Shown here: positions 34,377 to 42,530 of the stretch, in pieces
Position numbering within the stretch: position 1 is the stretch's first letter
Layout of the letters: each line of letters starts with the position of its first letter
Notes under the pieces: generated by a model
Databases searched by the model: none
Told to the model about the DNA's origin: nothing
Seen by the model: only the letters and a program-made list of their open reading frames with translations
Position numbers and translations under genes: made by a program
Origin: Clostridiales bacterium PH28_bin88
GTDB taxonomy: Bacteria; Bacillota; PH28-bin88
Assembly (NCBI GenBank): GCA_000987045.1
Contig: LAKY01000055.1
Span: 163,676 to 227,675 of the forward strand
DNA: 64,000 nt
Direction: 5' to 3'

Positions 34377-35609
34377 TTAAATGATACCTTCCACTTTGAG
34401 TTTTGTAATCTCTTCTTCAGTCAGGCCCAAAGTCTGGCTATAGATTTCCTGGTTATGGACTCCCAGAATGGGGGCGGGGCGGTCGAAACCGGCATCGACC
34501 TCGGAAAACTTGATGGGAAGCCCCCAGGCTTTAAAGCCGTGGATTTTGCCGACTTCCGGGTGTTCCAGGTCTACGATGGTCCCACGCTTTTTGAGTTCTT
34601 CGTCCTGTAAAACATCCAGGATGTCCCGCACGGGGCCGCAAGGGACTTCGAACTTGATCAGGACGTCCACTACCTCCTGGCTGGATTTGGTCTTGGTCCA
34701 AGAAGCGATTTCGGCATCCACTTCATCGGCGTTGGCGGCACGCTGGGCCTGGGTCTTGTAGCGGGGATCCTCCACCAGGTCCTCCCGGCCCATCGCTTTA
34801 CAAATCCGCTGCCAGTGGATGTCGTTGCCACCGGCGATGACAATATAGCCGTCCCGGGTCGGGTAGGAATTAAAGGGGGTCAACCTTAGCAGGCGGTTCC
34901 CCATCCGCACCGGTCTTCCCTGGGTGGACCAGAAGTCGGGAGCCTCGTCCAGCATCAAGGATATCAGGGCATCCAGCATGGAGCATTCCACCATTTGGCC
35001 CTTCCCGGTCTGGTTGCGGTACTGGAGGGCGGCGAGGATGCCGATCACCGCATACATGCCACCCGCCAGGTCCGCCAGGGTCAAGCCCACCTTTAGCGGC
35101 GGCATGTCGGGGGTTCCGTTGACCGTCATCATCCCGCTCATGGCTTGAATGACGATGTCGAAGGCGGGTAAGGCGGCGTATGAACCGCTTACACCAAAGC
35201 CGGAGAGGGTGCAGTAGATGAGGCCGGGGTTCACAGCCTTGAGTTCCTGGTAACCTAAGCCCAGGCGGTCCATGGTGCCCGGCCGGAAGTTCTCCATCAC
35301 CACATCAACCTTGGCCGCCAGGTCGCGGAATATTTCTCTTCCTTTGGCCGACTTAAGATTCAGGGTGATGCTCTTTTTATTGCGGCAGCGTTTCAGGAAC
35401 CCGAAGGACATGTCGTCCGGAGTAAGGGGAGTGCCGCTGGCTCCACGAGGGCCCACGAAAGGCGGGCTGATCCTGGCCGGATCACCGCTGCCGGGTTGCT
35501 CCACCTTGATGACTTCCGCCCCCAGGCCGGCCAGCAACTGGGTGGCGTAAGGCCCGGACAAAAAAGTTGTGACATCCAGTACTTTGATACCCCGCAATAA
35601 TCCATCCAT
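34377..35609 (-). CDS. CaiB/BaiF family CoA-transferase (copy 3, near-duplicate of copy 2)
   Basis: A 410-residue class III CoA-transferase with the same residues as copy 2 over nearly all its length, including PAFDIVIQAMSGM. Differences cluster in the first dozen residues and the last 50 (it ends EITKLKVEGII rather than DLEKLEKEEVI). About 297 bp of DNA (35271-35567) appears identical to 10073-10369. ATG with AAGGAGG upstream. It is 17 bp after the TRAP2 permease, so the imported acid is probably activated to its CoA ester by this enzyme. Confidence 0.93.
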   Translation of the reverse strand: MDGLLRGIKVLDVTTFLSGPYATQLLAGLGAEVIKVEQPGSGDPARISPPFVGPRGASGTPLTPDDMSFGFLKRCRNKKSITLNLKSAKGREIFRDLAAKVDVVMENFRPGTMDRLGLGYQELKAVNPGLIYCTLSGFGVSGSYAALPAFDIVIQAMSGMMTVNGTPDMPPLKVGLTLADLAGGMYAVIGILAALQYRNQTGKGQMVECSMLDALISLMLDEAPDFWSTQGRPVRMGNRLLRLTPFNSYPTRDGYIVIAGGNDIHWQRICKAMGREDLVEDPRYKTQAQRAANADEVDAEIASWTKTKSSQEVVDVLIKFEVPCGPVRDILDVLQDEELKKRGTIVDLEHPEVGKIHGFKAWGLPIKFSEVDAGFDRPAPILGVHNQEIYSQTLGLTEEEITKLKVEGII

Positions 35610-35626
35610 TGTTTTCCTGCCCCTCC

Positions 35627-37603
35627 TTATGCTTTTGCGCCTGCGGCCTGGGTCTGGCTCTTCACCCGTTTCTTTTGCAAGAAGTATACCAGGGCAAGTC
35701 CCGCCAGGCCCAAGATATCGGTCAGCAGCCCGGGCTTGATCAGCCCCATGGCTACCCCGTAAAGAAGGACAGTTTCCGCAACCGTGGCATGGGTCAATAA
35801 GTACCTGGCGCCCGCGGCCCCCAGGGCCACCACTCCTATGATCGCGGTCAGCCCCGCCAGGATGCTGGCGCCGGCGTTACCTGCCTGAAAGACGAGTTCC
35901 GGCGAGTAGACAAACATAAACGGCACGATAAATGCGGAAATACCCAGGCGCACCGCCGTCCAACCCACCTTGTCCGGGCTGGCCCCGGCAATTCCCGCCC
36001 CCGCAAAGGCGGCCAGCGCCACCGGCGGTGTAATGTTGGAGATATTGCCGAAGTAGAAGGCAAACAGGTGGGCGGCAATGGGGTTCAGCCCCAGCTTGAC
36101 GAGGGTGGGCGCCGCCATGGTGGCGGCAACGATGTAAACCGCCGTGGTAGGCATTCCCATGCCGAGGATGATGCAGGTGATGGCCGCCAGCACGAGGGTT
36201 AACATCAGGTTCCCCCCGGCCAAGCCGATAATGTTGTCCCCCAGTTTAATGCCCAGGCTGGTCATGCTGCTGACCCCTACAATGAAGCCCACCACTGCGC
36301 ACGCGATGGCGACGGTGATAGCGCCCCTGGCACCGCCCTCTAAAGCAGCCAGGAACCCGCGCCAGCTCAGCCGTGTACTTTTCCGGAGGGAACTGACCAG
36401 GACCGCTGCAACAATGCCGTAGAAGGCGGAAAAGGTGGGTGTGTATCCCTTCACCAGGAAGTAAATGATTACCGCCAGAGGAAGCAGCAGGTGGCCGCGT
36501 TCTTTCAAGACGCTGCGGGTATTGGGCAGTTGGTCGGCCGGCAACCCCTTAAGCCCGGTCTTGACCGCCTCCAGGTGCACCCCTACGTAACAAGCCAGGT
36601 AATACAAGACCGCCGGGATCACCGCGGCCAGCATGATCACCTTGTAAGGCACGTTGAGGATTTCCGCCATGATAAAGGCCGCCGCGCCCATTACCGGGGG
36701 CATGATCTGGCCGCCTGTTGACGCCACCGCTTCCACCGCGCCCGCGAAATAGGGCTTGTAGCCCACGCTTTTCATCAACGGGATGGTAAAAGCGCCGGTA
36801 GTGGCCACGTTGGCCACGGCACTGCCGCTGATGGTACCCATCAAGCCGCTGGCGAACACCGCCACCTTGGCGGGCCCTCCGGGGGAGCGACCGGCAATGG
36901 CCAGGGAAATCTCGTTGATCAACCTTGCCATACCCGTCTCGCCCAGGAAGGCGCCAAAAAGGATAAACAGAAAAATATAGGAAGTCGAAACGCCGATGGC
37001 TACCCCGAAAATGCCGTCAGTTGACAAGTAGAGCATTTCCAGGATCCGGTTGACTGTATAGCCTTGGTGGCCGAAGGACCCGGGGATGAGGTAGCCGAAG
37101 TAGGCGTAGCTCAGAAAAAGAATTGCCAGGATGGGCAAAACCTTGCCGATACACCGCCGCCCCGCTTCCAGCACCATCAAGGAGGCAAGCACCGCAAAGG
37201 CATAGTCGGTGTTGTTGGCAAAGCCCCCGCTAAACGCGAAGGAATTATAGCGCCAAACGATGTAGGCGCCGGAGGCAATACTGCCGGCAATAAAGATAAA
37301 GTCCAATACCGTGGGGCGGTCCCGGCGGGACTGCCTGCTGGCCGGGAACAGTAAAAATGTCAATACCAGGACAAAGGCAAGATGGATAGCCCGCATTTTA
37401 ATGGCCGGCAACACCCCGAAGCTGGCCAGCCACAGCTGGTACAGCGACATGGCAATGGCTACCACCGAGGTAATCGTTCCCCAGCGGGAGATTTTCGAGT
37501 ACTTGCGATACTGGGATTCTAAGTCGTATTTTTCGACGACCCTCTCGATGACCTCCTGATCGACCGCAGCAGTTAACCCTCCGGGCCCCCCGTTCTCTTT
37601 CAT
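35627..37603 (-). CDS. TRAP transporter fused membrane subunit, TAXI type (system 2)
   Basis: A 658-residue permease fused from small and large TRAP subunits. Conserved segments are TTGAFTIPLMKSVGYKP, ASTGGQIMPPVMG, ILGMGMPTTAVYIV and ISNITPPVALAAFAGAGIAGA. The ATG at 37603 (MKENGGPGG) with GGGGTGA upstream is chosen; the in-frame extension to 37819 looks non-coding and spans the stem-loop after the binding-protein gene. It differs considerably from the permease at 2032, so the two systems probably have different substrates. Confidence 0.92.
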   Translation of the reverse strand: MKENGGPGGLTAAVDQEVIERVVEKYDLESQYRKYSKISRWGTITSVVAIAMSLYQLWLASFGVLPAIKMRAIHLAFVLVLTFLLFPASRQSRRDRPTVLDFIFIAGSIASGAYIVWRYNSFAFSGGFANNTDYAFAVLASLMVLEAGRRCIGKVLPILAILFLSYAYFGYLIPGSFGHQGYTVNRILEMLYLSTDGIFGVAIGVSTSYIFLFILFGAFLGETGMARLINEISLAIAGRSPGGPAKVAVFASGLMGTISGSAVANVATTGAFTIPLMKSVGYKPYFAGAVEAVASTGGQIMPPVMGAAAFIMAEILNVPYKVIMLAAVIPAVLYYLACYVGVHLEAVKTGLKGLPADQLPNTRSVLKERGHLLLPLAVIIYFLVKGYTPTFSAFYGIVAAVLVSSLRKSTRLSWRGFLAALEGGARGAITVAIACAVVGFIVGVSSMTSLGIKLGDNIIGLAGGNLMLTLVLAAITCIILGMGMPTTAVYIVAATMAAPTLVKLGLNPIAAHLFAFYFGNISNITPPVALAAFAGAGIAGASPDKVGWTAVRLGISAFIVPFMFVYSPELVFQAGNAGASILAGLTAIIGVVALGAAGARYLLTHATVAETVLLYGVAMGLIKPGLLTDILGLAGLALVYFLQKKRVKSQTQAAGAKA

Positions 37604-37655
37604 ACGAATTCTGTCACCCCTTTGTAATAGTTGCAGGCGTCTATGGACCGGAAGC

Positions 37656-37685
37656 CCACAGGGCGAGGGTTTCCCCGCCCTGTGG
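37656..37685 (-). terminator. Stem-loop between TAXI2 and TRAP2 permease
   Basis: CCACAGGGCG and CGCCCTGTGG form a perfect 10-bp stem with a 10-base loop and no T-run, in the 243-bp gap. It parallels 4124-4148 and 31551-31570. Confidence 0.6.
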
Positions 37686-37846
37686 ATATACCCCGGGGTT
37701 TGGTACAACACATAAAAGCCCATGCCCAGTACTCTTGCACCTGGAAGCATGCCTTCCATGCCTGTGTTTTTGTTAATGCCGTGGTAAACGGTTGATGCTG
37801 GCGAAGGAAATGAACCCACCAGAGAATACGCGAATTCGCGCTAAGG

Positions 37847-38878
37847 TCAGTTAGCGGGTACCTGCAGCCCCTTTTCCTTAAAGTACTTGGCGGCACCCGG
37901 ATGCAAGGGCACACCCATCAAGCCGTTAAGGGCGTTTTCCAGCGTGATGTCCTTGGCCGCGCTGTGGGCAGCCACCAGGTCAGCCTTATTCTCAAAGATC
38001 GCTTTGGTCAGCTGGTAAATTAAGTCTTCTTCCAGGTCAGCCCTGGTTACCAGCAGGTTGGCCTGGGCTACCGTGTTAATGGGCTCAGTCTGCCCTTTAT
38101 AGGTGCCGGCTGGAATGGTGGTGGGGTAGTACCAGGGCATTTCTTTAACGATTTTATCAACCATGTCCGGCGACAGGGACACGAGCTTCACATCGGCGCT
38201 GTTCATTAGATCCATAACGGCCGCGTTGGGTAGACCGGCGGAAATCAGCGCCCCGTCGGCCTGGCCGTTCTTCATCAGTTCTACAGCCTCGGTGAAACCT
38301 ACAAAGTCAACCTTCATCACGTTCTTGTCGGCGTTGTAGTCTATCCCGTGGACCTTGAGGATTTCCCGGGCACTGACCTCCGTACCGCTGCCGGCAGCCC
38401 CAGGGACGAACCGCTTCCCTTTCAGGTCTGTCAAGGATTTGACTCCCGACTTGGCAGTAACCACGATCTGGACAGTATTGGGGTACATCGCGGTCATCAC
38501 CCGCAGGTCCTTGTTGGCCCTGCCCTCAAATTTATCCTTACCGTTATAAGCGTTGCCCGTCACCTGGTTCATGGACATCCCGATATCGGTTTCCTTCCGC
38601 TGCAGGAGGTTCATGTTCTGTACGCTGGCTTCAGTGGCCTGAGCAGATGCCCGGACGTTGGGGACCTTGTTGTTCCACATCTGGGCCATCCCGTTCCCTA
38701 ACACATAATACACACCGGTGGTGGTACCAGTTGCCAGGTTAATGTCCCGCACCTTCGGCGGTTCCTGCTGGGCGGGCTTATCCGCCGGTTTATCCGCCGG
38801 CTTTTGACCACCACAACCCCCTAAAACCGCCGCGACCATAAATAGTACCAGGACTACCCATGCAATCCTTTTGTTCAT
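37847..38878 (-). CDS. TAXI family TRAP transporter solute-binding lipoprotein (system 2)
   Basis: A TAXI binding protein of about 343 residues. The signal peptide ends in a GGC lipobox, then comes a repetitive linker with ADKP twice, and the body starts INLATGTTTGVYYVLGNGMA. TAXI features are ASVQNMNLLQRKETDIGM, GAAGSGTEVSAREILK and IPAGTYKGQ. The ATG (second codon of a GTG-ATG pair) with GAGGTAG upstream is chosen. A sigma-A-type promoter lies about 85 bp upstream (38960-38988). Confidence 0.92.
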   Translation of the reverse strand: MNKRIAWVVLVLFMVAAVLGGCGGQKPADKPADKPAQQEPPKVRDINLATGTTTGVYYVLGNGMAQMWNNKVPNVRASAQATEASVQNMNLLQRKETDIGMSMNQVTGNAYNGKDKFEGRANKDLRVMTAMYPNTVQIVVTAKSGVKSLTDLKGKRFVPGAAGSGTEVSAREILKVHGIDYNADKNVMKVDFVGFTEAVELMKNGQADGALISAGLPNAAVMDLMNSADVKLVSLSPDMVDKIVKEMPWYYPTTIPAGTYKGQTEPINTVAQANLLVTRADLEEDLIYQLTKAIFENKADLVAAHSAAKDITLENALNGLMGVPLHPGAAKYFKEKGLQVPAN

Positions 38879-38959
38879 CACACTACCTCGCTTTCAATTT
38901 TTATTTCCCTGTTTTTTTACTCTTTTATCGCACTGCCGAAAAACTCGCACCTCCCTTGA

Positions 38960-38988
38960 ATTATAATTATTCTGTCTTGCCCTTCCAA
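38960..38988 (-). promoter_or_regulatory. Sigma-A-type promoter of the TAXI2 operon
   Basis: The minus strand has TTGGAA (38983-38988), exactly 17 bases, then TATAAT (38960-38965). I found no -24/-12 element here. Confidence 0.6.
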
Positions 38989-39075
38989 ACTTGACAAAAT
39001 AGCACGTAGATATTGCTAATTGGTAACATTACTAATGTTGCAAAAACTTAAAAAGCAGTTCCCTCCATTGTGTTA

Positions 39076-39089
39076 ATGCAAAATTGCAT
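39076..39089. promoter_or_regulatory. Orphan enhancer palindrome ATGC-N6-GCAT
   Basis: Reads ATGC-AAAATT-GCAT within the near-perfect palindrome AATGCAAAATTGCATT. It lies about 90 bp upstream of the TAXI2 sigma-A-like promoter. With no sigma-54 promoter visible, it may act as a repressor site or be a relic. Confidence 0.5.
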
Positions 39090-39106
39090 TATAAAGGCAG
39101 GCCAAC

Positions 39107-39127
39107 GGGGAGCCTCCTGGGCTCCCC
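39107..39127 (-). terminator. Stem-loop after the biotin carrier gene
   Basis: GGGGAGCC and GGCTCCCC form an 8-bp stem with a 5-base loop, seven bases after the biotin-carrier stop. Only short T-stretches follow. Probable terminator of the acyl-CoA dehydrogenase/carboxyltransferase operon. Confidence 0.6.
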
Positions 39128-39133
39128 ATTACA

Positions 39134-39346
39134 CTATTCCAGGACCATCAGCCGGCTGCCGGCCTTGACCACTTCCCCTTCCGAGGTCAGCACCTCACTG
39201 ACCACACCGCTACCGGGGGAGTAAACTTCCACATGCATCTTCATAGCTTCCAGCACCAGCACCACGTCATTCTCCTTGACGCGAGTGCCAACGGGCGCTT
39301 CGACACGCAATACCTTCCCCACCATGGGGGCTGTGACTTCAATCAT
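39134..39346 (-). CDS. Biotin carboxyl carrier protein (short biotinyl-domain protein)
   Basis: A 70-residue single biotinyl domain with the biotinylation site EAMKM (Lys about residue 36) and the typical start IEVTAPMVGKVLRVEAPVG. ATG at 39346 has GGAGGAGG upstream. It is 35 bp after the carboxyltransferase gene and would carry CO2 for it. There is no biotin carboxylase or membrane decarboxylase subunit nearby, so the partner subunits are encoded elsewhere. Confidence 0.92.
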   Translation of the reverse strand: MIEVTAPMVGKVLRVEAPVGTRVKENDVVLVLEAMKMHVEVYSPGSGVVSEVLTSEGEVVKAGSRLMVLE

Positions 39347-39381
39347 TGTATATTCCTCCTCCGTTAGTCCTGAGAGCCAGT

Positions 39382-40923
39382 TTACAGGTTGATGTTGGAG
39401 AACTTCCGCCACGGCCTGGCCACGTTCTTGTTCTCCAGTACTTCCAGGGCGGCGTTGATATTCTTTCTGGTCTCGGACGGCAGGATCACGTCGTCGACAT
39501 AACCCCGCTCGGCAGCGCAGTACGGGTTTTCGTACATATCCCGGTATTCCTTGATCCTGGCCGCCTTGACCTCTTCGGGGTTCTCGGCGGCTTTAATCTC
39601 CTTGGCGAAGATCACGCTGGCCGCGGTTTCCGCTCCCACGATGGTGATCCTGGCCTCGGGCCAGGCAAACACGAAATCCGCACCGGTATTCTTGGAGCAC
39701 ATCCCCAGGTAGGCACCCGCATAGGACTTGCGCAGGATGACAGTCACCTTGGGAACGGTAGCGTCGATGAAGGCGTACAGCATCTTGGCGCCGTGCCGCA
39801 GGATCCCTTTCCACTCCTCCTGGGAACCGATCATGTAGGCCGGGGTGTCATGCAGGTTTACCAGCGGTATGTTGAACAGGTCGCAGAATCGGATGAACCT
39901 GGCCGCTTTATCCGCGGCATCGCAGGTGATGACGGAGCCGATCCGGTTGGGCTGGCTGGCCACAATTCCCACCGTTCTCCCGTCAAACCTGGCAAACCCG
40001 ACAATGATGTTGGGAGCGAAGTCCTTCATGATTTCAAAGAAGTAGCCGTTGTCGACGATTCGCGTGATGACCTCGTGCATGTCAAAGGGCACACTCTGCA
40101 CCTCAGGGATAAACCCGTCGAGGTCAGGGATTAACCTCTGGGGATCATCGGTCCGTTCCAGCCGCGGCGGCTTCTCCTTGTTGTTGGAAGGCAGGAAGGC
40201 CAGGAGTTCCTTAGCTCTGTCCAGGGCGTCCTGATCGTCTTCCACCACCACGTGGGTGCAGCCGGACTTGACAGCGTGGGCCTGTACCCCACAGAGGGTT
40301 TCCAGGCTGATGTCTTCTCCCAGCTGGGTTTTTACGAAGGCCGGGCCGGCAATGCCCATAAACCCTGTATGCCTGTTCTGGAAGACAAAGTCCTGCATCA
40401 CGGGGTGGTACGCCTGTCCGCCCAGGCAGGGGCCCATCAACAAGGCGATCTGCGGGATAATCCCGGAAGCGAGGATCTGGGACTTGAACAGCCAGGCATA
40501 GGCTTCCAGGGTATCCATGCCTTCTTGCAGCCGGGCGCCGCCCGAGTCGTTCATGCCGACAAAGGGAATGCCCATTTCCTTGGCCATATCAATGGCCTGG
40601 GAAAACTTCTTCCCGTGGTACTCGCCAAAGGTACCCGCCATGGCTGTGTAGTCTTCAGCGCCGGCCATCACAAGCCTGCCGTTTACCCTTCCGTAGCCCA
40701 CCACCACTCCCTCGGCCGGGACTTCTTTTTTGTCCATGCCGAAGGCAGAAGTGCGGTGCTTGATGAACATCCCGATTTCCGTAAAGGTCCCGGGGTCAAA
40801 AAAGTACTCGATCCTTTCCCGGGCTGTCCACTTGCCGGCCTTGTGCTGCTGTTCAACCGCTTTAGGCCCGCCCATGGCTCTAATCTTTTCTTTTCGTTGA
40901 GCTAGGTCTTGATAGAGGTCCAC
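39382..40923 (-). CDS. Acyl-CoA carboxyltransferase subunit (PccB/MmdA/GcdA-like)
   Basis: A 513-residue carboxyltransferase of the crotonase-like fold, with GGPKAVEQQHKAGKWTARER at the start, NDSGGARLQEGMDTLEAY, MGPCLGGQAYHPVMQDF, and HDTPAYMIGSQEE in the C-terminal half. It moves a carboxyl group between biotin and an acyl-CoA. GTG start with GGAGGT upstream. With the glutaryl-CoA-dehydrogenase-like gene upstream and the biotin carrier downstream, a glutaconyl-CoA or other acyl-CoA (de)carboxylation is plausible; direction and substrate cannot be told from sequence. Confidence 0.9.
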   Translation of the reverse strand: MDLYQDLAQRKEKIRAMGGPKAVEQQHKAGKWTARERIEYFFDPGTFTEIGMFIKHRTSAFGMDKKEVPAEGVVVGYGRVNGRLVMAGAEDYTAMAGTFGEYHGKKFSQAIDMAKEMGIPFVGMNDSGGARLQEGMDTLEAYAWLFKSQILASGIIPQIALLMGPCLGGQAYHPVMQDFVFQNRHTGFMGIAGPAFVKTQLGEDISLETLCGVQAHAVKSGCTHVVVEDDQDALDRAKELLAFLPSNNKEKPPRLERTDDPQRLIPDLDGFIPEVQSVPFDMHEVITRIVDNGYFFEIMKDFAPNIIVGFARFDGRTVGIVASQPNRIGSVITCDAADKAARFIRFCDLFNIPLVNLHDTPAYMIGSQEEWKGILRHGAKMLYAFIDATVPKVTVILRKSYAGAYLGMCSKNTGADFVFAWPEARITIVGAETAASVIFAKEIKAAENPEEVKAARIKEYRDMYENPYCAAERGYVDDVILPSETRKNINAALEVLENKNVARPWRKFSNINL

Positions 40924-41063
40924 GTAACTACCTCCTCTTCTCTAATTACCGTGAGCAACCCTTCGATTTCGTCATACACGGCCCGCTCCATCCGGTTGCC
41001 TCACGTTTATTCGTCTTGTTACGTCCTATCTCACTTCCGAATTCCCACTTCCCACATCCCAAT

Positions 41064-42218
41064 CTAACGGTTTGCTTTACGGTATCCCAGGGCATCCTGC
41101 CCAATAATCATCTTCTGGATGGCCGAGGAGCCTTCCACAATCTGGTACGACTTGGCGTCGCGGTAGTACCTGGCCACGGCATACTCCTCGGAATAACCGT
41201 AAGCGCCAAATATCTTTACGGCCTTGTCGGCACAGTGGTTGGCAGCCTCGGCGGCAAAGTACTTGCCCATGGAGGTTTCCAGGGCACTGGGCTGGTTTTG
41301 GTCCTTCAACCACGCAGCCCGGTAAACCAGCATGCGGGCAGCCTCCGTCTCCACCACCATCTCCGCGATCATGTCCTGGATAGTGGAAAACTTACCGATA
41401 GGCTGGCCGAACTGCTCCCGCTGGTTGGCGTACTCGATGGCCGCATCCACACACGCCTGGGCCACGCCCAGGGCCCCGGCGGCGCACCCCAGACGGGTGT
41501 CATTCAACTGGTTCATGCAGATCTTGAAGCCGTCCCCCTCTTTCCCGATGAGGGCATCCTTGGGGATACGGCAGTTTTCGAAAATGATTTCCCCCGTGGG
41601 AGCCGCCCAGGTCCCCAATTTTTCTTCAATGGGGGCGACGCTAATGCCGGGGGTATTCATCTCCACGATAAAGGCCGACATCCCCTTAACCTTGGTGCCG
41701 GGGTCGGTGTAAGCATACACCAGCGCCAGGTCCGCTACCTGGGCGTTGCTGATCCACGTCTTGCCGCCGTTCAGTACATAGAAGTCCCCGTCTTTGATGG
41801 CAGTGGTCCGCATGGAGGCTACATCCGAACCGGCATTAGGCTCCGTGATGGCAAAACAACCCATCTTCTCCCCGCTGGCCAGGCCGGGGACGTACTTACG
41901 CTTTTGTTCTTCAGTGCCATAGCGCAACAGGGTCAGGGCCGGACCCATTTGCATGTTGAACGGCAAGCGCATGGAACTGTGCACCCGGGCAATCTGTTCC
42001 GCAATCACCACCCAGGCCAGGTACCCCATTTCACTCCCGCCATACTGCTCCGGGACTGGGCAACCCAGGAAACCCAGTTCGCCCATTTTGTCCACGATGT
42101 CCTTGCGGAACCGGTGGGCCTTGTCATCAGCATCCACCGTGGGGGCAATTTCGTTTTGAGCAAAATCCCGGGCTACCTTTCTAATGGCCAGTAAATCATC
42201 GCTCAATGCAAAATCCAT
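41064..42218 (-). CDS. Acyl-CoA dehydrogenase, glutaryl-CoA dehydrogenase-like
   Basis: A 384-residue acyl-CoA dehydrogenase: [34 protein letters not shown], and the end [24 protein letters not shown] followed by [13 protein letters not shown] with the catalytic Glu. The VEGSSAIQ form and the carboxyltransferase/biotin carrier genes downstream recall non-decarboxylating glutaryl-CoA dehydrogenase systems of anaerobes. General short-chain acyl-CoA dehydrogenase activity remains possible. ATG with GGAGGGA upstream, only about 27 bases after the sigma-54 start site. Confidence 0.9.
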   Translation of the reverse strand: MDFALSDDLLAIRKVARDFAQNEIAPTVDADDKAHRFRKDIVDKMGELGFLGCPVPEQYGGSEMGYLAWVVIAEQIARVHSSMRLPFNMQMGPALTLLRYGTEEQKRKYVPGLASGEKMGCFAITEPNAGSDVASMRTTAIKDGDFYVLNGGKTWISNAQVADLALVYAYTDPGTKVKGMSAFIVEMNTPGISVAPIEEKLGTWAAPTGEIIFENCRIPKDALIGKEGDGFKICMNQLNDTRLGCAAGALGVAQACVDAAIEYANQREQFGQPIGKFSTIQDMIAEMVVETEAARMLVYRAAWLKDQNQPSALETSMGKYFAAEAANHCADKAVKIFGAYGYSEEYAVARYYRDAKSYQIVEGSSAIQKMIIGQDALGYRKANR

Positions 42219-42255
42219 AACTTTCCCTCCTTATTCAGGCCTCGACGTGTCATTA

Positions 42256-42272
42256 AGCAAGTTCCGTGCCAA
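42256..42272 (-). promoter_or_regulatory. Sigma-54 promoter of the ACAD2/carboxyltransferase operon
   Basis: The minus strand reads TTGGCAC-GGAAC-TTGCT, a perfect -24/-12 match 38 bp before the start codon. Confidence 0.87.
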
Positions 42273-42391
42273 GGCCTGATGCCGCTATCCGGACCTTTCG
42301 GCGTACCTCTTTTTGCCCGTCCCAAGGAGGTTTGAACAGTTTCCGCCAAATTCTAAATACAACAGGAATTTTCATCTTTCAGAAAAAAGTA

Positions 42392-42405
42392 CTGCAAAAA
42401 TGCAT
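42392..42405. promoter_or_regulatory. Sigma-54 enhancer site (one base off the palindrome)
   Basis: Reads CTGC-AAAAAT-GCAT, centred about 127 bp upstream of the -24 element at 42271. A second, perfect core is at 42502-42515. Confidence 0.6.
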
Positions 42406-42492
42406 TGCCCGGGTTGCTAGGAGAACTAAAAGCGTTCCTCCAGGCTTGCCCGAGGCTTGTAACCCCAATAAGGCAAATTTGCAGTACTCATC

Positions 42493-42524
42493 CCGGTGCC
42501 AATGCAAATACGCATTGGCACCGG
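42493..42524. promoter_or_regulatory. Perfect 13-bp-arm palindrome containing the enhancer core
   Basis: CCGGTGCCAATGC and GCATTGGCACCGG flank AAATAC; the centre is ATGC-AAATAC-GCAT (42502-42515). It lies six bases after the stop of the sigma-54 activator gene. No T-run follows, so it may be both an mRNA 3' hairpin and a strong activator site for the dehydrogenase promoter 237 bp downstream. Confidence 0.6.
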
Positions 42525-42530
42525 TACCGG

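Noticed and set aside
34377..35609. Assembly duplication of the CoA-transferase at 9179
   Set aside because: The ends of the two genes and all flanking sequence differ, so both copies are real loci.
37829..37840. CGCGAATTCGCG palindrome after TAXI2
   Set aside because: Striking 12-bp palindrome, but single copy, no spacing to a promoter and no repeat elsewhere in the window; most likely chance.
41016..42194. 392-codon plus-strand open frame opposite the acyl-CoA dehydrogenase
   Set aside because: The minus strand has a complete, conserved acyl-CoA dehydrogenase with promoter and ribosome site; the plus-strand protein has His/Gly-rich composition typical of antisense reading.
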